A stretch of 64,000 nucleotides of DNA from Streptomyces sp. M41(2017) (GCF_002078175.1 NZ_MWFK01000003.1:62001-126000), one strand, 5' to 3'. Shown: positions 1 through 8,863, counted from the first letter of the stretch. Notes: generated by a model from the letters alone, not told the origin. Translations and numbers: made by a program.

Positions 1-36
1 GCGGCATCGACCTCGGAGGGGGGAGCGGGCCGATGA
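1..36 (+). CDS. 3' end of upstream gene, probably an Mce protein (partial)
   Basis: The frame starting at base 1 is open and ends at a TGA at 34-36, giving a tail that reads AASTSEGGAGR. The stop overlaps the ATG at 33 in an ATGA arrangement, the same type of overlap seen at the next two junctions. The Gly-rich end with a terminal Arg resembles the ends of the next two Mce genes (GGGDR and AGGDR). From operon order this is inferred to be the preceding mce gene, but no domain is visible in 11 residues. Confidence 0.6.
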   Translation, partial: AASTSEGGAGR

Positions 37-1286
37 TGCGCAGAAAAGAGCGGGAGAGCTCGGCGGAGGTCAGCCGCGGCGCGAGCAGCACGGGTGTCGC
101 CATCGGTTCCAGCCTGCGCGGCTTCATCGCCGTCGGCATCGGCCTCGTCCTGACCGTGGGGGCCGCGGTGGTGGTGCTGCCCGGCTTCGACGGCATCGAG
201 AACGTGCCGCTGCCCGGCGGCGCCGACCTGGGATCGCATCCGTATCGCGTCACCGCGAACCTGGACGACGTACTGAGCCTGGTCCCTCAGGCCGCGGTGA
301 AGGTCAACGACGTCGCCGTAGGCCGCGTGACGCGGATCCAGCTGAACGAGAACTGGTCGGCGCGCGTCACCCTGGAGATCAACGGGTCGGTGCGGCTGCC
401 GGCGGACGCCGGTGCCCGGCTGGAGCAGTCCAGCCTGCTCGGCGAGAAGTACATCCAGCTCGTGGCCCCGTCGAAGTCCGGTAGTACGGGACGGCTCACC
501 GACGGCAGCGTCATCCCCGTCTCCCGGACCAACCGCAATACCGAGGTCGAGGAGGTGTTCGGTGCTCTGTCCCTGCTGCTCAACGGCGGCGGCATCAACC
601 AGCTGAAGACGATCACCACCGAGCTGAACTCCGCCCTCGGTGGCCGTGAGCCGCAGATCCGCTCGACGCTGAAGCGGGTCGACACGCTGGTCACCGACCT
701 CGACGAGCACCGCGGCGACATCACCGACGCGCTCGACGGCGTCAACCGGCTGGCGTCGACCCTGGCCACCCGCAAGAAGGATGTCGGCACCGTCCTGACG
801 GACCTCTCACCCGGCCTCAAGACGCTGGAGGACCAGCGCGGCTCCCTGCTGACGATGCTGCGCTCGCTCGACACGCTGTCCGACACCGCCGTCTCCACCG
901 TCAACGCGAGCAAGGACGACATGATCGCCGATCTCAAGGCCATCGCCCCCAGCCTCAAGGCACTGGCCGACGCGGGGACCGACCTGCCCGACTCGCTCCA
1001 GGTCCTGCTGACGTACCCGTTCACCGACGAGGTGCTCAGCGGCGTGAAGGGCGACTACCTGAACGTCTATCTGACGATGGCCGCGCCCCGGGGCACGACG
1101 ATCATCCCGCCGCTGATTCCCGCGCAGTCGTCGCCCTCGCCCAGCCCGACTCCCACGGCCGACCCGCCCGACGCGTCGTCCGAGCGTTCCGCGCGCAAGG
1201 CCTCGTCGTTGCCCCTGCCGTCGGTCGACACCGTGCCGTCGGGCGCCACCGGGCCGACGGCCGCCATCGGAGGTGGGGACCGGTGA
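33..1286 (+). CDS. MCE family protein, MceE position
   Basis: This 417-residue protein is a substrate-binding component of an Mce lipid importer, which works at the outer face of the membrane with YrbE permeases and an MceG ATPase (family knowledge). It has one N-terminal membrane segment (about residues 30-50), an MlaD/MCE domain at about 70-147 with the usual VNDVAVGRV and LLGEKYIQL elements, a long helical region, and a Pro/Ser-rich tail from about 365. It sits second to last among the mce genes, where MceE is expected. MceE proteins are often lipoproteins, but no lipobox Cys is seen here. The start follows a GGAGGGGGGAG ribosome-binding site and overlaps the upstream stop. Confidence 0.88.
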   Translation: MMRRKERESSAEVSRGASSTGVAIGSSLRGFIAVGIGLVLTVGAAVVVLPGFDGIENVPLPGGADLGSHPYRVTANLDDVLSLVPQAAVKVNDVAVGRVTRIQLNENWSARVTLEINGSVRLPADAGARLEQSSLLGEKYIQLVAPSKSGSTGRLTDGSVIPVSRTNRNTEVEEVFGALSLLLNGGGINQLKTITTELNSALGGREPQIRSTLKRVDTLVTDLDEHRGDITDALDGVNRLASTLATRKKDVGTVLTDLSPGLKTLEDQRGSLLTMLRSLDTLSDTAVSTVNASKDDMIADLKAIAPSLKALADAGTDLPDSLQVLLTYPFTDEVLSGVKGDYLNVYLTMAAPRGTTIIPPLIPAQSSPSPSPTPTADPPDASSERSARKASSLPLPSVDTVPSGATGPTAAIGGGDR

Positions 1287-2581
1287 TCACCCGGGCCGTC
1301 TGGCTCAAGAACGTCGCCTTCCTCGCGCTGTCGGTCACCGTGCTGGGATTCCTCGGCGTCCGGTACGCCGACCTCGGCCGCTACGTCGGGGCCGCCGACT
1401 ACTACACGGTCGACGTCGAACTCCCGGCGACGGGCGGCCTGTTCACGCACTCGGACGTCACCTACCGGGGTGTGTCCGTGGGCAGGGTGGGGCCGCTGAG
1501 GCTGACCGACGACGGAGTGGTGGCGCAACTGCGCATCAAGAGGTCCGCGCCCCGGATCCCCTCCGACACCAAGGCCGTGGTGGCGAGTCTCTCGGCGGTC
1601 GGGGAGCAGTACATCGATCTGCGGCCGGCCAGTGACGACGGCCCCTATCTCGCGGACGGCTCCCACGTGGACCGCGCGGACACCCAGGTTCCGGCGCCGG
1701 TCACCGACGTCCTCACGAGCGTCGACGGCCTCGTCAGGTCCGTTCCGCTGGACGATCTGAAGACGGTGGTGGACGAGTTCGGCAAGGCGTTCGAGGGGCG
1801 GGGTGACGATCTGCAGGTGCTGCTGGACAGCAGTTCCTCCTTCGTCGACGCCGCCGACGACGCGCTGCCCGCGACGACGCGGCTGATCACGGACTCGGAG
1901 ACGGTCCTGCGGACGCAGGCCGAAGAGGGCGACGCGATCCGGGACTTCGGGTCGGGAGCGGTCGAGCTGGCCCGCGCCCTGAAGGGTTCGGACAGCGACC
2001 TGCGTCGGCTCGTGGCGACCGCTCCGGATGCCACGGCCCAGGTCAGCGGACTGTTGCGGGACGTCGATCCGAGTCTCGGCGTGGTCCTTGCGAACCTCTT
2101 GACGACCTCGGAGGTCGCCGTCACCCGCCAGCGCGGTGTCGAGGAACTCCTGGTGAAGTATCCGGCGGCCGTCTCGGCCGGCGCCACCGCTGTCGACGGG
2201 GGGAAGGTCAACCTCGGTCTGGCGCTGACCTTCTTCAAGCCGCTGCCCTGCACCGAGGGCTACGGCGCCACCCGCTACCGCAACGGGCTCGATCTGGGGA
2301 CCGCCCCGGCGCTGAACACCGGCGCGTCCTGCACCGCGTCCGCGTCGAGTGGCGTCAACGTCCGCGGCTCGGCGAACGCTCCGGACGGAGGCGGCGTCCC
2401 GACACCGGCGCGCCCCGGTTCGCTGCCGTCGGGGTCCTCGTCGCGTTCGGGGCCGGCGGACGGCACGTCGCGGAAGACCTCTGAGGCTCTGCCCGGCGCA
2501 CTGGCGCTGCCCGACGCGGGCGGCACCTCACCGACCGGTATGGCGGGGCTGTTGGGTCTCGACGCGGGGGGCGATCGATGA
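1283..2581 (+). CDS. MCE family protein, MceF position
   Basis: This 432-residue MCE protein starts at a GTG that overlaps the previous stop by 4 bp (GTGA), so the two are probably translationally coupled. A membrane anchor lies at about residues 7-27 and the MCE domain at about 41-117, with YRGVSVGRV and AVGEQYIDL matching the family core. A helical middle region and a Ser/Gly/Pro-rich tail follow. It is the last Mce subunit before the Mas genes, so it is called the MceF equivalent by position. It should form part of a periplasm-like hydrophobic conduit for lipids or sterols; the substrate cannot be read from the sequence. Confidence 0.88.
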   Translation: MITRAVWLKNVAFLALSVTVLGFLGVRYADLGRYVGAADYYTVDVELPATGGLFTHSDVTYRGVSVGRVGPLRLTDDGVVAQLRIKRSAPRIPSDTKAVVASLSAVGEQYIDLRPASDDGPYLADGSHVDRADTQVPAPVTDVLTSVDGLVRSVPLDDLKTVVDEFGKAFEGRGDDLQVLLDSSSSFVDAADDALPATTRLITDSETVLRTQAEEGDAIRDFGSGAVELARALKGSDSDLRRLVATAPDATAQVSGLLRDVDPSLGVVLANLLTTSEVAVTRQRGVEELLVKYPAAVSAGATAVDGGKVNLGLALTFFKPLPCTEGYGATRYRNGLDLGTAPALNTGASCTASASSGVNVRGSANAPDGGGVPTPARPGSLPSGSSSRSGPADGTSRKTSEALPGALALPDAGGTSPTGMAGLLGLDAGGDR

Positions 2582-3117
2582 GGCTCGTGAACCTGCTGAC
2601 CGGCACGGGGCTCGCCCTGGCCCTCGGCTTCTGCGCCACGGGCGCCTGGACGTACGCCCAGGCCCGGGGCGACGACTCGCTCGCCTACGGGCAGGCCCGG
2701 GACGCGGCGCTCGACGACGGGCGGCACGCCCTGGCCGTGCTCAACACGTTGGACGCCTCGTCGCAGAAGCGTGCCGAGGCCGGTGTGCGGGCCTGGCGGA
2801 CGGTTTCCACGGGGCCGCTGCGCGACGAACTGGGCAGCACCCGCCCGCGGACCGGCCCTTCGGCGCGTGGCGCCGTCACGGACGCCGCCGTCACGGCGCT
2901 CGACACCCGGGCGGGCACGGCGAAGCTGATCGCGACGGTACGGGTCGACGTCACGCCCGCCAGATCGAGGGCGGCCACCGCGGAGCGCAAGCGGCTGGAG
3001 GCGGTCCTGGCGCGTGACGGGGACGGGCAGTGGCGTGTGCGGGCCCTCAGCGCGGTCCCGCAGGCGGACGGCGGAACGAGCGCGTCTCCTTCCCCGAGCA
3101 AGGGAGCCACCTCGTGA
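2578..3117 (+). CDS. Mce-associated (Mas) membrane protein, short type 1
   Basis: This 179-residue protein has one N-terminal membrane segment (about 5-27) and a small outside domain. It begins with an ATGA overlap with the preceding mce gene. The block after the anchor (AYGQARDAALDDGRHALAVL, then NTLD) is clearly related to the protein encoded at 3926-4465 (AYAVQRDQALTAGEQAVQNL, then NTLD), so these are paralogues. Mas proteins are thought to stabilise Mce complexes. Function is inferred from context and architecture only. Confidence 0.8.
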   Translation: MRLVNLLTGTGLALALGFCATGAWTYAQARGDDSLAYGQARDAALDDGRHALAVLNTLDASSQKRAEAGVRAWRTVSTGPLRDELGSTRPRTGPSARGAVTDAAVTALDTRAGTAKLIATVRVDVTPARSRAATAERKRLEAVLARDGDGQWRVRALSAVPQADGGTSASPSPSKGATS

Positions 3118-3899
3118 ACAGGCTGTGGGGCGCGACGCGGACCGCGTCGCGGGAGAAGACCGAGGATGCGGCGGACATCCTCGCGGACGAATCCCCGACC
3201 GGGACGGAACACGAAACAGCGGTCTCACCCGCGAGCACGATCGAGGGTGACTCTAAAGCTAAACCTCACCTTGAGACTCAGCCGGAGTCCCTGCCCGAAA
3301 CAGACGCCGAACGGCCCACGTCCGACACCGCCGACGGCAGGCGCGGCGACCAGGACGACGCGCCCGAGGCGACCGACGGCGCGCCCGGACGGGCGAGTCG
3401 GGCGGTCGGGTGGCGGCGTATCGCCCTCGTCGCGCTCGCCGTCGTCCTGCTGGCCACAGGCGTCACCTTCCTGTACGAGGCGCACCGCGCCCGGTCCACG
3501 CCGTCCGCCGAGAACCACGCCCTCACCGACACCGAGGCGACCAACCGCGTCGCCGGTGACGTCGACAACGCCTTGGCGCGGATCTTCTCGTACACCCCGA
3601 AAGGCACCGCCGCGACCGAGAAATCGGCCCGTTCGGTGCTCACGGGACGGGCCGCCCGGCAGTACGACGAGCTCTTCGACCGGGTCCGGTCGGATCTGGC
3701 CGAGCAGAAGGTCAGCCTGACCACGGTCGCGGTGCGCACCGGCGTGGTCGAACTGCACGACGGAACGGCGAAGCTCCTCGTCTTCCTCGATCAGACCTCA
3801 CGGCGCGACGCGAAGGAGACCTACGCGGCCGCCCAACTGTCCGTCACGGCCCGGTTCGAGAACGACCGCTGGCGCATCGCCGACATCCAGACCCGCTGA
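3114..3899 (+). CDS. Mce-associated (Mas) membrane protein, long type 1
   Basis: The start is the GTG at 3114, overlapping the previous stop (GTGA) and preceded by GGGAG. An earlier in-frame ATG lies inside the upstream gene and is unlikely. The protein is 261 residues: an acidic, low-complexity cytoplasmic segment (1-95), a membrane helix (about 101-121), and an outside domain of NTF2-like length. The outside domain (HALTDTEATNRVAGDV, LTGRAARQYDELF, FENDRWRIADIQ) matches the protein at 4513-5316. Codons near residues 46-55 are unusually A/T-rich (TCT, AAA, GCT, AAA, CCT) for this genome. Confidence 0.78.
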   Translation: MNRLWGATRTASREKTEDAADILADESPTGTEHETAVSPASTIEGDSKAKPHLETQPESLPETDAERPTSDTADGRRGDQDDAPEATDGAPGRASRAVGWRRIALVALAVVLLATGVTFLYEAHRARSTPSAENHALTDTEATNRVAGDVDNALARIFSYTPKGTAATEKSARSVLTGRAARQYDELFDRVRSDLAEQKVSLTTVAVRTGVVELHDGTAKLLVFLDQTSRRDAKETYAAAQLSVTARFENDRWRIADIQTR

Positions 3900-3925
3900 C
3901 CATCAGCGCGAGACGGGAGCACCTG

Positions 3926-4465
3926 ATGAAGAACCCGGCACGGGCCCTGACGGGACTGCGCGCCGTATCGGCGGCGGCCCTCGCCCTCGCTCTGGCGGCC
4001 GCGGGAACCGCCGCGTGGGCCGGCACCGACTGGTACCGGGCCGCGCACGAGGACTCCGCCGCCTACGCGGTCCAGCGCGACCAGGCGCTGACGGCGGGCG
4101 AACAGGCCGTACAGAATCTGAACACCCTCGACCACACGAAGGTGGACGACGGCCTGGACCTGTGGGAGTCCTCGACCACGGGCGACCTGCACAAGCAGCT
4201 CGTCGACGGACGCGCCGCGTTCAGCAAGCAGGTGAAGGCGGCCGGGACGGTCACCACGGCCCGCGTCCTGTCCGGCGCCGTCACCGAGCTCGACGAACGG
4301 GCGGGCCGGGCCCGTGTCCTGGTGGCGCTGCGCATCACCGTCCGGGCCTCGAAGGGCAGCACGGACAAGGACAGCCGCATGCTCGGTGAGCTCACCCGTA
4401 CGGGCGGCCAGTGGAAGCTCAGCGACCTCGGCCAGGCCCCTGTGGGCTCGGCGCTGAGCGACTGA
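3926..4465 (+). CDS. Mce-associated (Mas) membrane protein, short type 2
   Basis: This 179-residue protein is a paralogue of the one at 2578-3117, with the same length, an N-terminal hydrophobic segment (about 13-32), and a shared post-anchor block ending in NLNTLD. It is preceded by CGGGAGC and separated from the upstream gene by 26 bp. With the following long gene it repeats the short-then-long order seen just upstream, so the pair probably arose by duplication. It is likely an accessory protein of the Mce transporter; no catalytic motif is seen. Confidence 0.78.
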   Translation: MKNPARALTGLRAVSAAALALALAAAGTAAWAGTDWYRAAHEDSAAYAVQRDQALTAGEQAVQNLNTLDHTKVDDGLDLWESSTTGDLHKQLVDGRAAFSKQVKAAGTVTTARVLSGAVTELDERAGRARVLVALRITVRASKGSTDKDSRMLGELTRTGGQWKLSDLGQAPVGSALSD

Positions 4466-4512
4466 ACCCCGTCCGCCCCGTCACCCGGCCGCACCGAGAG
4501 GACCCGCGCACC

Positions 4513-5316
4513 ATGTCGAGCACCCGGCACCACATCAACCACCAGCGGCGCCGTCAGGCCCGCGCCGATCGGCCGGGCGCGCCCGCCGGCACGGGCAGCC
4601 TCGCCACCGTCACGGCGGGCCCCGTCACCGAGGCGGAGCCGAGCCCGGCGGACGCGGGGGCACGCCGTCTCGTCCGGGTGCCCTTCCGCTCCACCGCGCC
4701 GGCGGACACCACGCACGGCGAGGACCGTGCGCCGGAGGCGGGTACCACCCCGGCGAAGCCCACGACGGCGGCCGGGCGGCCGCGTCGCACCCTCTATGCC
4801 GTCGGAGCACTGTGCGCCCTGACACTGCTGCTCGGCGGCTTCGCGGGGTGGGCGCATGCCCGGGCCGACATGCTGCGGGACCAGCCCGCGCGGCAGAACA
4901 CGGCGCTCACGGACGTCTCCGCCACGAGCGAGATCAAGGGCCAGACGGCGCGGGCGGTGGCCGCTCTCTTCTCGTACGACCACGCCCGCCCGGAGGCTTT
5001 CGACGAGGCCGCCCGCAAGCTGCTCACCGGCAAGGCGGTCGCACAGCATCGCGACCTCTTCGCGGCGGTGCGCGACCGTGCCGATCAGCAGAAGGCCGTG
5101 ATCACGACGACGGTCACCGACAGCGGCGTGGAGCGGATCGACGGCGACCGGGCCCGGGTCCTCGTCTACGCCGACCAGAGCAGCGTCAGCACCGCGGCGG
5201 CCAAGAAGGACAAGGCCGACGACCAGGGCACGTACGCGGGGGCCATGTTCGCCGTGGACGTCGTCCGCCGTGACGGACGGTGGCTGGTCTCCGGCATCGA
5301 CACCTTCGGCCGCTGA
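4513..5316 (+). CDS. Mce-associated (Mas) membrane protein, long type 2
   Basis: The ATG at 4513 follows GAGAGGACC and avoids overlapping the upstream gene. The 267-residue product has a basic, Pro/Thr-rich cytoplasmic stretch, one membrane helix (about 93-113), and an outside domain related to the protein at 3114-3899 (TALTDVSATSEI, LLTGKAVAQHRDLF, RRDGRWLVSGIDTF). The outside domain resembles the NTF2-like domain common in actinobacterial Mas proteins. It belongs to the same transcription unit as the mce genes. Confidence 0.78.
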   Translation: MSSTRHHINHQRRRQARADRPGAPAGTGSLATVTAGPVTEAEPSPADAGARRLVRVPFRSTAPADTTHGEDRAPEAGTTPAKPTTAAGRPRRTLYAVGALCALTLLLGGFAGWAHARADMLRDQPARQNTALTDVSATSEIKGQTARAVAALFSYDHARPEAFDEAARKLLTGKAVAQHRDLFAAVRDRADQQKAVITTTVTDSGVERIDGDRARVLVYADQSSVSTAAAKKDKADDQGTYAGAMFAVDVVRRDGRWLVSGIDTFGR

Positions 5317-5359
5317 CAGCGCCCACCGGTCCGCCCTCCCTCATCGACAGGAGTTCGAC

Positions 5360-6625
5360 ATGTCAGCACCGCGTCTCCGACGTCCGTCCGCCCGGACCCG
5401 CCAGGGCCTGCGGACGACCGCGATCGCCGTCGCGGCGCTGGCGGTCCTCACCGCTTCCCGCGCGCCCGAGGCGGTGAGCGGCGGCACCGAGCACCGCACC
5501 GCGCCCGCCGCCGACCAGGACGGCCCCGTCTGGTCGAATCCCGCGTCGCCCGAGGCCGGTGGCTCGGGCGACGACTCGTACCACACGGAACTCCCGCCGC
5601 TGGTCGGTCCGGACCTGCCGGCGGCGGCCCCGGTGCCCGCCGTGTTCCGTGCCCAGTCGGGTATCCCCGCGACGGTCCTGCGGGCGTACCGGGCGGCCGA
5701 GACCTCGGTGTCCCGGACGGACCCCGGTTGCCGTCTGCCGTGGCAACTGCTCGCCGCGATCGGCAAGGTGGAGTCGGGGCACGCCGGGGGCGGTGCCGTC
5801 ACCGCCGACGGGACCACGCGCGGGCGGATCGCCGGACCGGCTCTCAACGGCGTCGGGTTCGCGCTGATCCGCGACAGCGACGGCGGTTCCCTGGACGGGG
5901 ACGCGGTCTTCGACCGGGCGGTGGGTCCGATGCAGTTCCTTCCGTCGACCTGGCGGCGCTGGGGTGCCGACGGCAACAAGGACGGCGTCAGCGACCCGAA
6001 CAACGTGTTCGACGCGGCGCTGGCCGCCGGCCACTACCTGTGCGCCGGAAGCCGCGACCTCGCGCGCCCCGGCGACCTCGACGCCGCGGTGCTGAGCTAC
6101 AACTACTCCGACGCGTATCTGCGGACGGTGCGGCAGTGGTTCACCTTCTACCGCACGGGCGTGCACACGGTGCCCGACGGCAAGGGCGTCGTGCCGCGCA
6201 GCCCGGGCGCGGGCAGCAAGACGCCCGCGACCAAACCGGTCGGCGACGACGACTCCGACGGCGGTGGCGGCATCGTCATCGGCCCGGATCCCTCGGGCTC
6301 CGCAAGCCCGACGGCCACGCCGGGACCGTCCCACACACCGTCACCGTCACCGTCCGGGAGCGGAACGACGCCAACCCCGTCGACGACACCGACGACACCG
6401 ACCGATTCCCCCTCCCCCACACCCGACCCGACGGACACGGGCACCCCCACCGCGCCCGGCGAAACGACACCTCCGGCGGACTGCCCGACGGACACGACGA
6501 CCCCGACCCCGGATCCCTCGACGGATCCGGAACCCGACCCGGCCTGCCCGAGCCCCACGCCGTCACCCGGCGAGTCGGCATCGCAGAGCGCGACGGCGTC
6601 GACGGAGGCCACAGCCACGCACTGA
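5360..6625 (+). CDS. Lytic transglycosylase (SLT/MltB-like) with Pro/Thr/Ser tail
   Basis: This 421-residue exported or membrane-anchored enzyme would cleave peptidoglycan glycan strands. A hydrophobic export segment lies at about 17-33 and a soluble lytic transglycosylase domain at about 120-270. The likely catalytic Glu is in KVESGH (about residue 138), and the GPMQFLPSTW and LSYNYSDAYL motifs are typical of the MltB/SLT_2 type. The last 140 residues are a Thr/Pro/Ser/Asp-rich, probably wall-spanning tail. The start follows a good ACAGGAG site. As the last gene of the mce unit, it may open the wall for the importer; that role is inference. Confidence 0.88.
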   Translation: MSAPRLRRPSARTRQGLRTTAIAVAALAVLTASRAPEAVSGGTEHRTAPAADQDGPVWSNPASPEAGGSGDDSYHTELPPLVGPDLPAAAPVPAVFRAQSGIPATVLRAYRAAETSVSRTDPGCRLPWQLLAAIGKVESGHAGGGAVTADGTTRGRIAGPALNGVGFALIRDSDGGSLDGDAVFDRAVGPMQFLPSTWRRWGADGNKDGVSDPNNVFDAALAAGHYLCAGSRDLARPGDLDAAVLSYNYSDAYLRTVRQWFTFYRTGVHTVPDGKGVVPRSPGAGSKTPATKPVGDDDSDGGGGIVIGPDPSGSASPTATPGPSHTPSPSPSGSGTTPTPSTTPTTPTDSPSPTPDPTDTGTPTAPGETTPPADCPTDTTTPTPDPSTDPEPDPACPSPTPSPGESASQSATASTEATATH

Positions 6626-6716
6626 CTCCGTTCGGGACCCTCGCCGTTCGCGCACCGCGCTCTCATCGAGCGGCGTCCGCCGGGCCGCACCACGGGTCGT
6701 GAGTTCCTCGCACCGA

Positions 6717-6753
6717 CAGGGGCGGGAAGCGCCTTCCGCGCTTCCCGCCCCTG
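6717..6753 (+). terminator. Hairpin terminator after the mce/Mas/SLT operon
   Basis: A perfect 16-bp stem (CAGGGGCGGGAAGCGC with its complement) closes a 5-nt loop about 90 bp after the transglycosylase stop. There is no U-tract, which is normal for high-GC actinobacteria. Confidence 0.85.
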
Positions 6754-7085
6754 TGCATCGCGGACGAAGGCTCCCCGCGGTACAGGTCCCGCACCGGCGG
6801 GACGATCTCGACGACGTCCCGTCCTTCCGCATCGTCTCGGTCTTCTGCGCGAAAGCCGGGGGCAGCCGGGCTGGTCGCGTGCGCGGCGGGAACAGCCGGT
6901 CCGGTCAGGGGGTTGGCAGCGCTGAGGGATCGGGTGGTGCGCGGGCGGCAAGGAACGGTGAGCCCGGGAATGCCGTCTGCCACGACGTGGTCCCCGTACC
7001 CGTGTCCGCGGTACGTGTGGTCTCCGATCTCGGGGACGATCGTCCACGCGCCTGCCACGGACGCGGGCCGCAGCTCATTTCGCAC
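6754..7085. other. Intergenic stretch without a supported gene
   Basis: Between the operon terminator and the ribosome-binding site of the PIG-L gene no frame has both a plausible start and consistent codon bias. A minus-strand frame across about 6760-7050 is open but unlike any family recognised. The promoter of the deacetylase gene should lie in this stretch. Confidence 0.5.
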
Positions 7086-7099
7086 AGGAGGACAGTTTG

Positions 7100-7933
7100 A
7101 TGAACGACGCGCCCTTGACGCTGATGGCGGTGCACGCCCACCCCGACGACGAGGCGACGGGAACGGGCGGTGTTCTCGCACGGTATGCGGCGGAGGGCAT
7201 GCGCACGGTCCTCGTGACGTGTACCGACGGCGGGTGCGGTGACGGACCCGGGGGTGTGAAGCCGGGCGATCCCGGCCACGATCCCGCGGCCGTCGCAGCG
7301 ATGCGGCGGGAGGAACTCGCGGCGAGCTGTGAGGTCCTGAAGATCAGCCACCTGGAGATGCTGGACTACGCGGACTCCGGAATGATGGGGTGGCCGACCA
7401 ATGACGCCCCCGACTCCTTCTGGCGGACGCCCGTGGAGGAGGGCGCCGCCCGGCTCGCGGAACTCATGCGCCAGTACCGGCCCGACGTCGTCGTGACCTA
7501 CGACGAGAACGGCTTCTACGGCCACCCCGACCACATCCAGGCCCATCGCATCACGATGGCGGCGCTGGCGATGACGTCGCCGACGCCGAAGGTGTACTGG
7601 ACCACGGCGCCCCGTTCGATGATGCAGCGGTTCGGCGAGGTCATGCGCGAGTTCGACGCGGACTGGCAGGAGCCGAGCCCCGAGGAGGCCGCCGCGATGG
7701 CCCGGATCGGGCTTCCCGAGGAGGAGATCACCACCTGGGTGGACACCTCGGCGTTCGGTGCTCAGAAGTTCGACGCGCTGGCCGCGCACGCCAGCCAGGG
7801 CGAGAACATCTTCTTCCTCAAGATGGGCCAGAAGAGGTTCACGGAGTTGATGGGCGTGGAGACCTTCGTCCGCGTGCAGGACACCACCGGCGCGGCCCTG
7901 CCCGAGGACGACCTCTTCGCTGGCCTGCGCTGA
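7100..7933 (+). CDS. PIG-L/LmbE-family deacetylase (Mca/MshB-like)
   Basis: This 277-residue zinc hydrolase has the family signature HPDDE near residues 14-18 (within AVHAHPDDEATGTGG) and the second metal site in GHPDHIQAH. Members remove acetyl or similar groups from GlcNAc-type substrates; the N-terminus most resembles the mycothiol enzymes Mca and MshB. The true mshB/mca gene cannot be told from general PIG-L deacetylases here, so no symbol is given. The ATG at 7100 has an excellent AGGAGGA site 7 nt upstream. It is monocistronic, with a PadR gene downstream. Confidence 0.85.
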   Translation: MNDAPLTLMAVHAHPDDEATGTGGVLARYAAEGMRTVLVTCTDGGCGDGPGGVKPGDPGHDPAAVAAMRREELAASCEVLKISHLEMLDYADSGMMGWPTNDAPDSFWRTPVEEGAARLAELMRQYRPDVVVTYDENGFYGHPDHIQAHRITMAALAMTSPTPKVYWTTAPRSMMQRFGEVMREFDADWQEPSPEEAAAMARIGLPEEEITTWVDTSAFGAQKFDALAAHASQGENIFFLKMGQKRFTELMGVETFVRVQDTTGAALPEDDLFAGLR

Positions 7934-8118
7934 TCCTTCGCGCCTCGAACTGCGATCGGGGAAGCACGACACCGGACGACGGCTTCGCGGCGGGCGGCAG
8001 GGGGTGGCGGATCGCGTCCGCCACCCGCTGCCGTTCCCGCGGGGCACCCGTCCGACGCCGCGCGGCGCGTCCGTCTCGGCAAGGGTGAGCCGTGTCTCAC
8101 CGGAGCGACACCCCTTGC

Positions 8119-8138
8119 CTATGCAACAAGTTGCATAG
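8119..8138. promoter_or_regulatory. Probable PadR operator (CTATGCAAC-AA-GTTGCATAG)
   Basis: A perfect 9-bp inverted repeat with a 2-bp centre ends 13 bp before the PadR start codon. PadR regulators bind ATGxAAC-type dyads, so this is the expected autoregulatory site, and it may also control the downstream acyl-CoA dehydrogenase. Confidence 0.75.
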
Positions 8139-8151
8139 AAGGCTGTCCGTC

Positions 8152-8766
8152 ATGGCGCTCGAACACGCGATCCTCGTCTCCCTGCTGGAGAAACCCGGCT
8201 CCGGCTATGAGCTGGCCCGGCGGTTCGAGCGCTCCATCGGCTACTTCTGGACCGCCACGCATCAGCAGATCTACCGCGTCCTCAAGCGCATGGAGCACGA
8301 GGACCTTCTCGCCGTCCGCGAGGTTCCCCAGCAGGGGCGGCCGGACAAGAACGAGTACTCCGTCACCGGCCCAGGACGCACGGCCCTCGCCCACTGGCTG
8401 CACGAGCCGATCGAACCGGAGAGCCTCCGCCACGACCTCGCGGTGAAGATCCGGGGCGCCGCCTACGACGACCCGGCGGCGCTCATCGACGAGGTCGAGC
8501 GTCACCACCGGGCCCACAACGACCGGCTCGCGCGCTACCTCGCCGGAGAACTGCGCGACTTCACCGGACCCGAGGCGCCCGCACCGCTGGACGCCGGTCA
8601 GGAACTGCAGCACGTCGTGCTGCGCGGTGGCATCGCGTACGAGCGGATGACGATCGCCTGGCTCGACGACGTCCTCGCCACCCTGCACGCCCTCAGCCGT
8701 TCACCCAGAGTCGCGGACGGTGCCACGGACGGCCTCCCGCACGACGGCCCGCAGCCGTCCGCCTGA
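8152..8766 (+). CDS. PadR family transcriptional regulator
   Basis: This 204-residue regulator has a PadR winged helix at about 1-85 (ALEHAILVSLLEKPGSGYEL, then YRVLKRMEHEDLL) and a C-terminal helical dimerisation domain. The ATG at 8152 is chosen because the N-terminus then aligns with the family and the start lies just after the operator dyad. Upstream in-frame codons would run across that palindrome. It lies 97 bp upstream of an acyl-CoA dehydrogenase gene in the same direction, which is its most likely target. The ligand is unknown. Confidence 0.88.
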   Translation: MALEHAILVSLLEKPGSGYELARRFERSIGYFWTATHQQIYRVLKRMEHEDLLAVREVPQQGRPDKNEYSVTGPGRTALAHWLHEPIEPESLRHDLAVKIRGAAYDDPAALIDEVERHHRAHNDRLARYLAGELRDFTGPEAPAPLDAGQELQHVVLRGGIAYERMTIAWLDDVLATLHALSRSPRVADGATDGLPHDGPQPSA

Positions 8767-8863
8767 ACCGCACCCCCGGCTTTCGTCCGTTCTGCCCTCA
8801 CCCCACGCACCTGTACTCACCTGTACGCATCCTCGACCCCCGTCCTCCGGAAGGCGACCCTCG

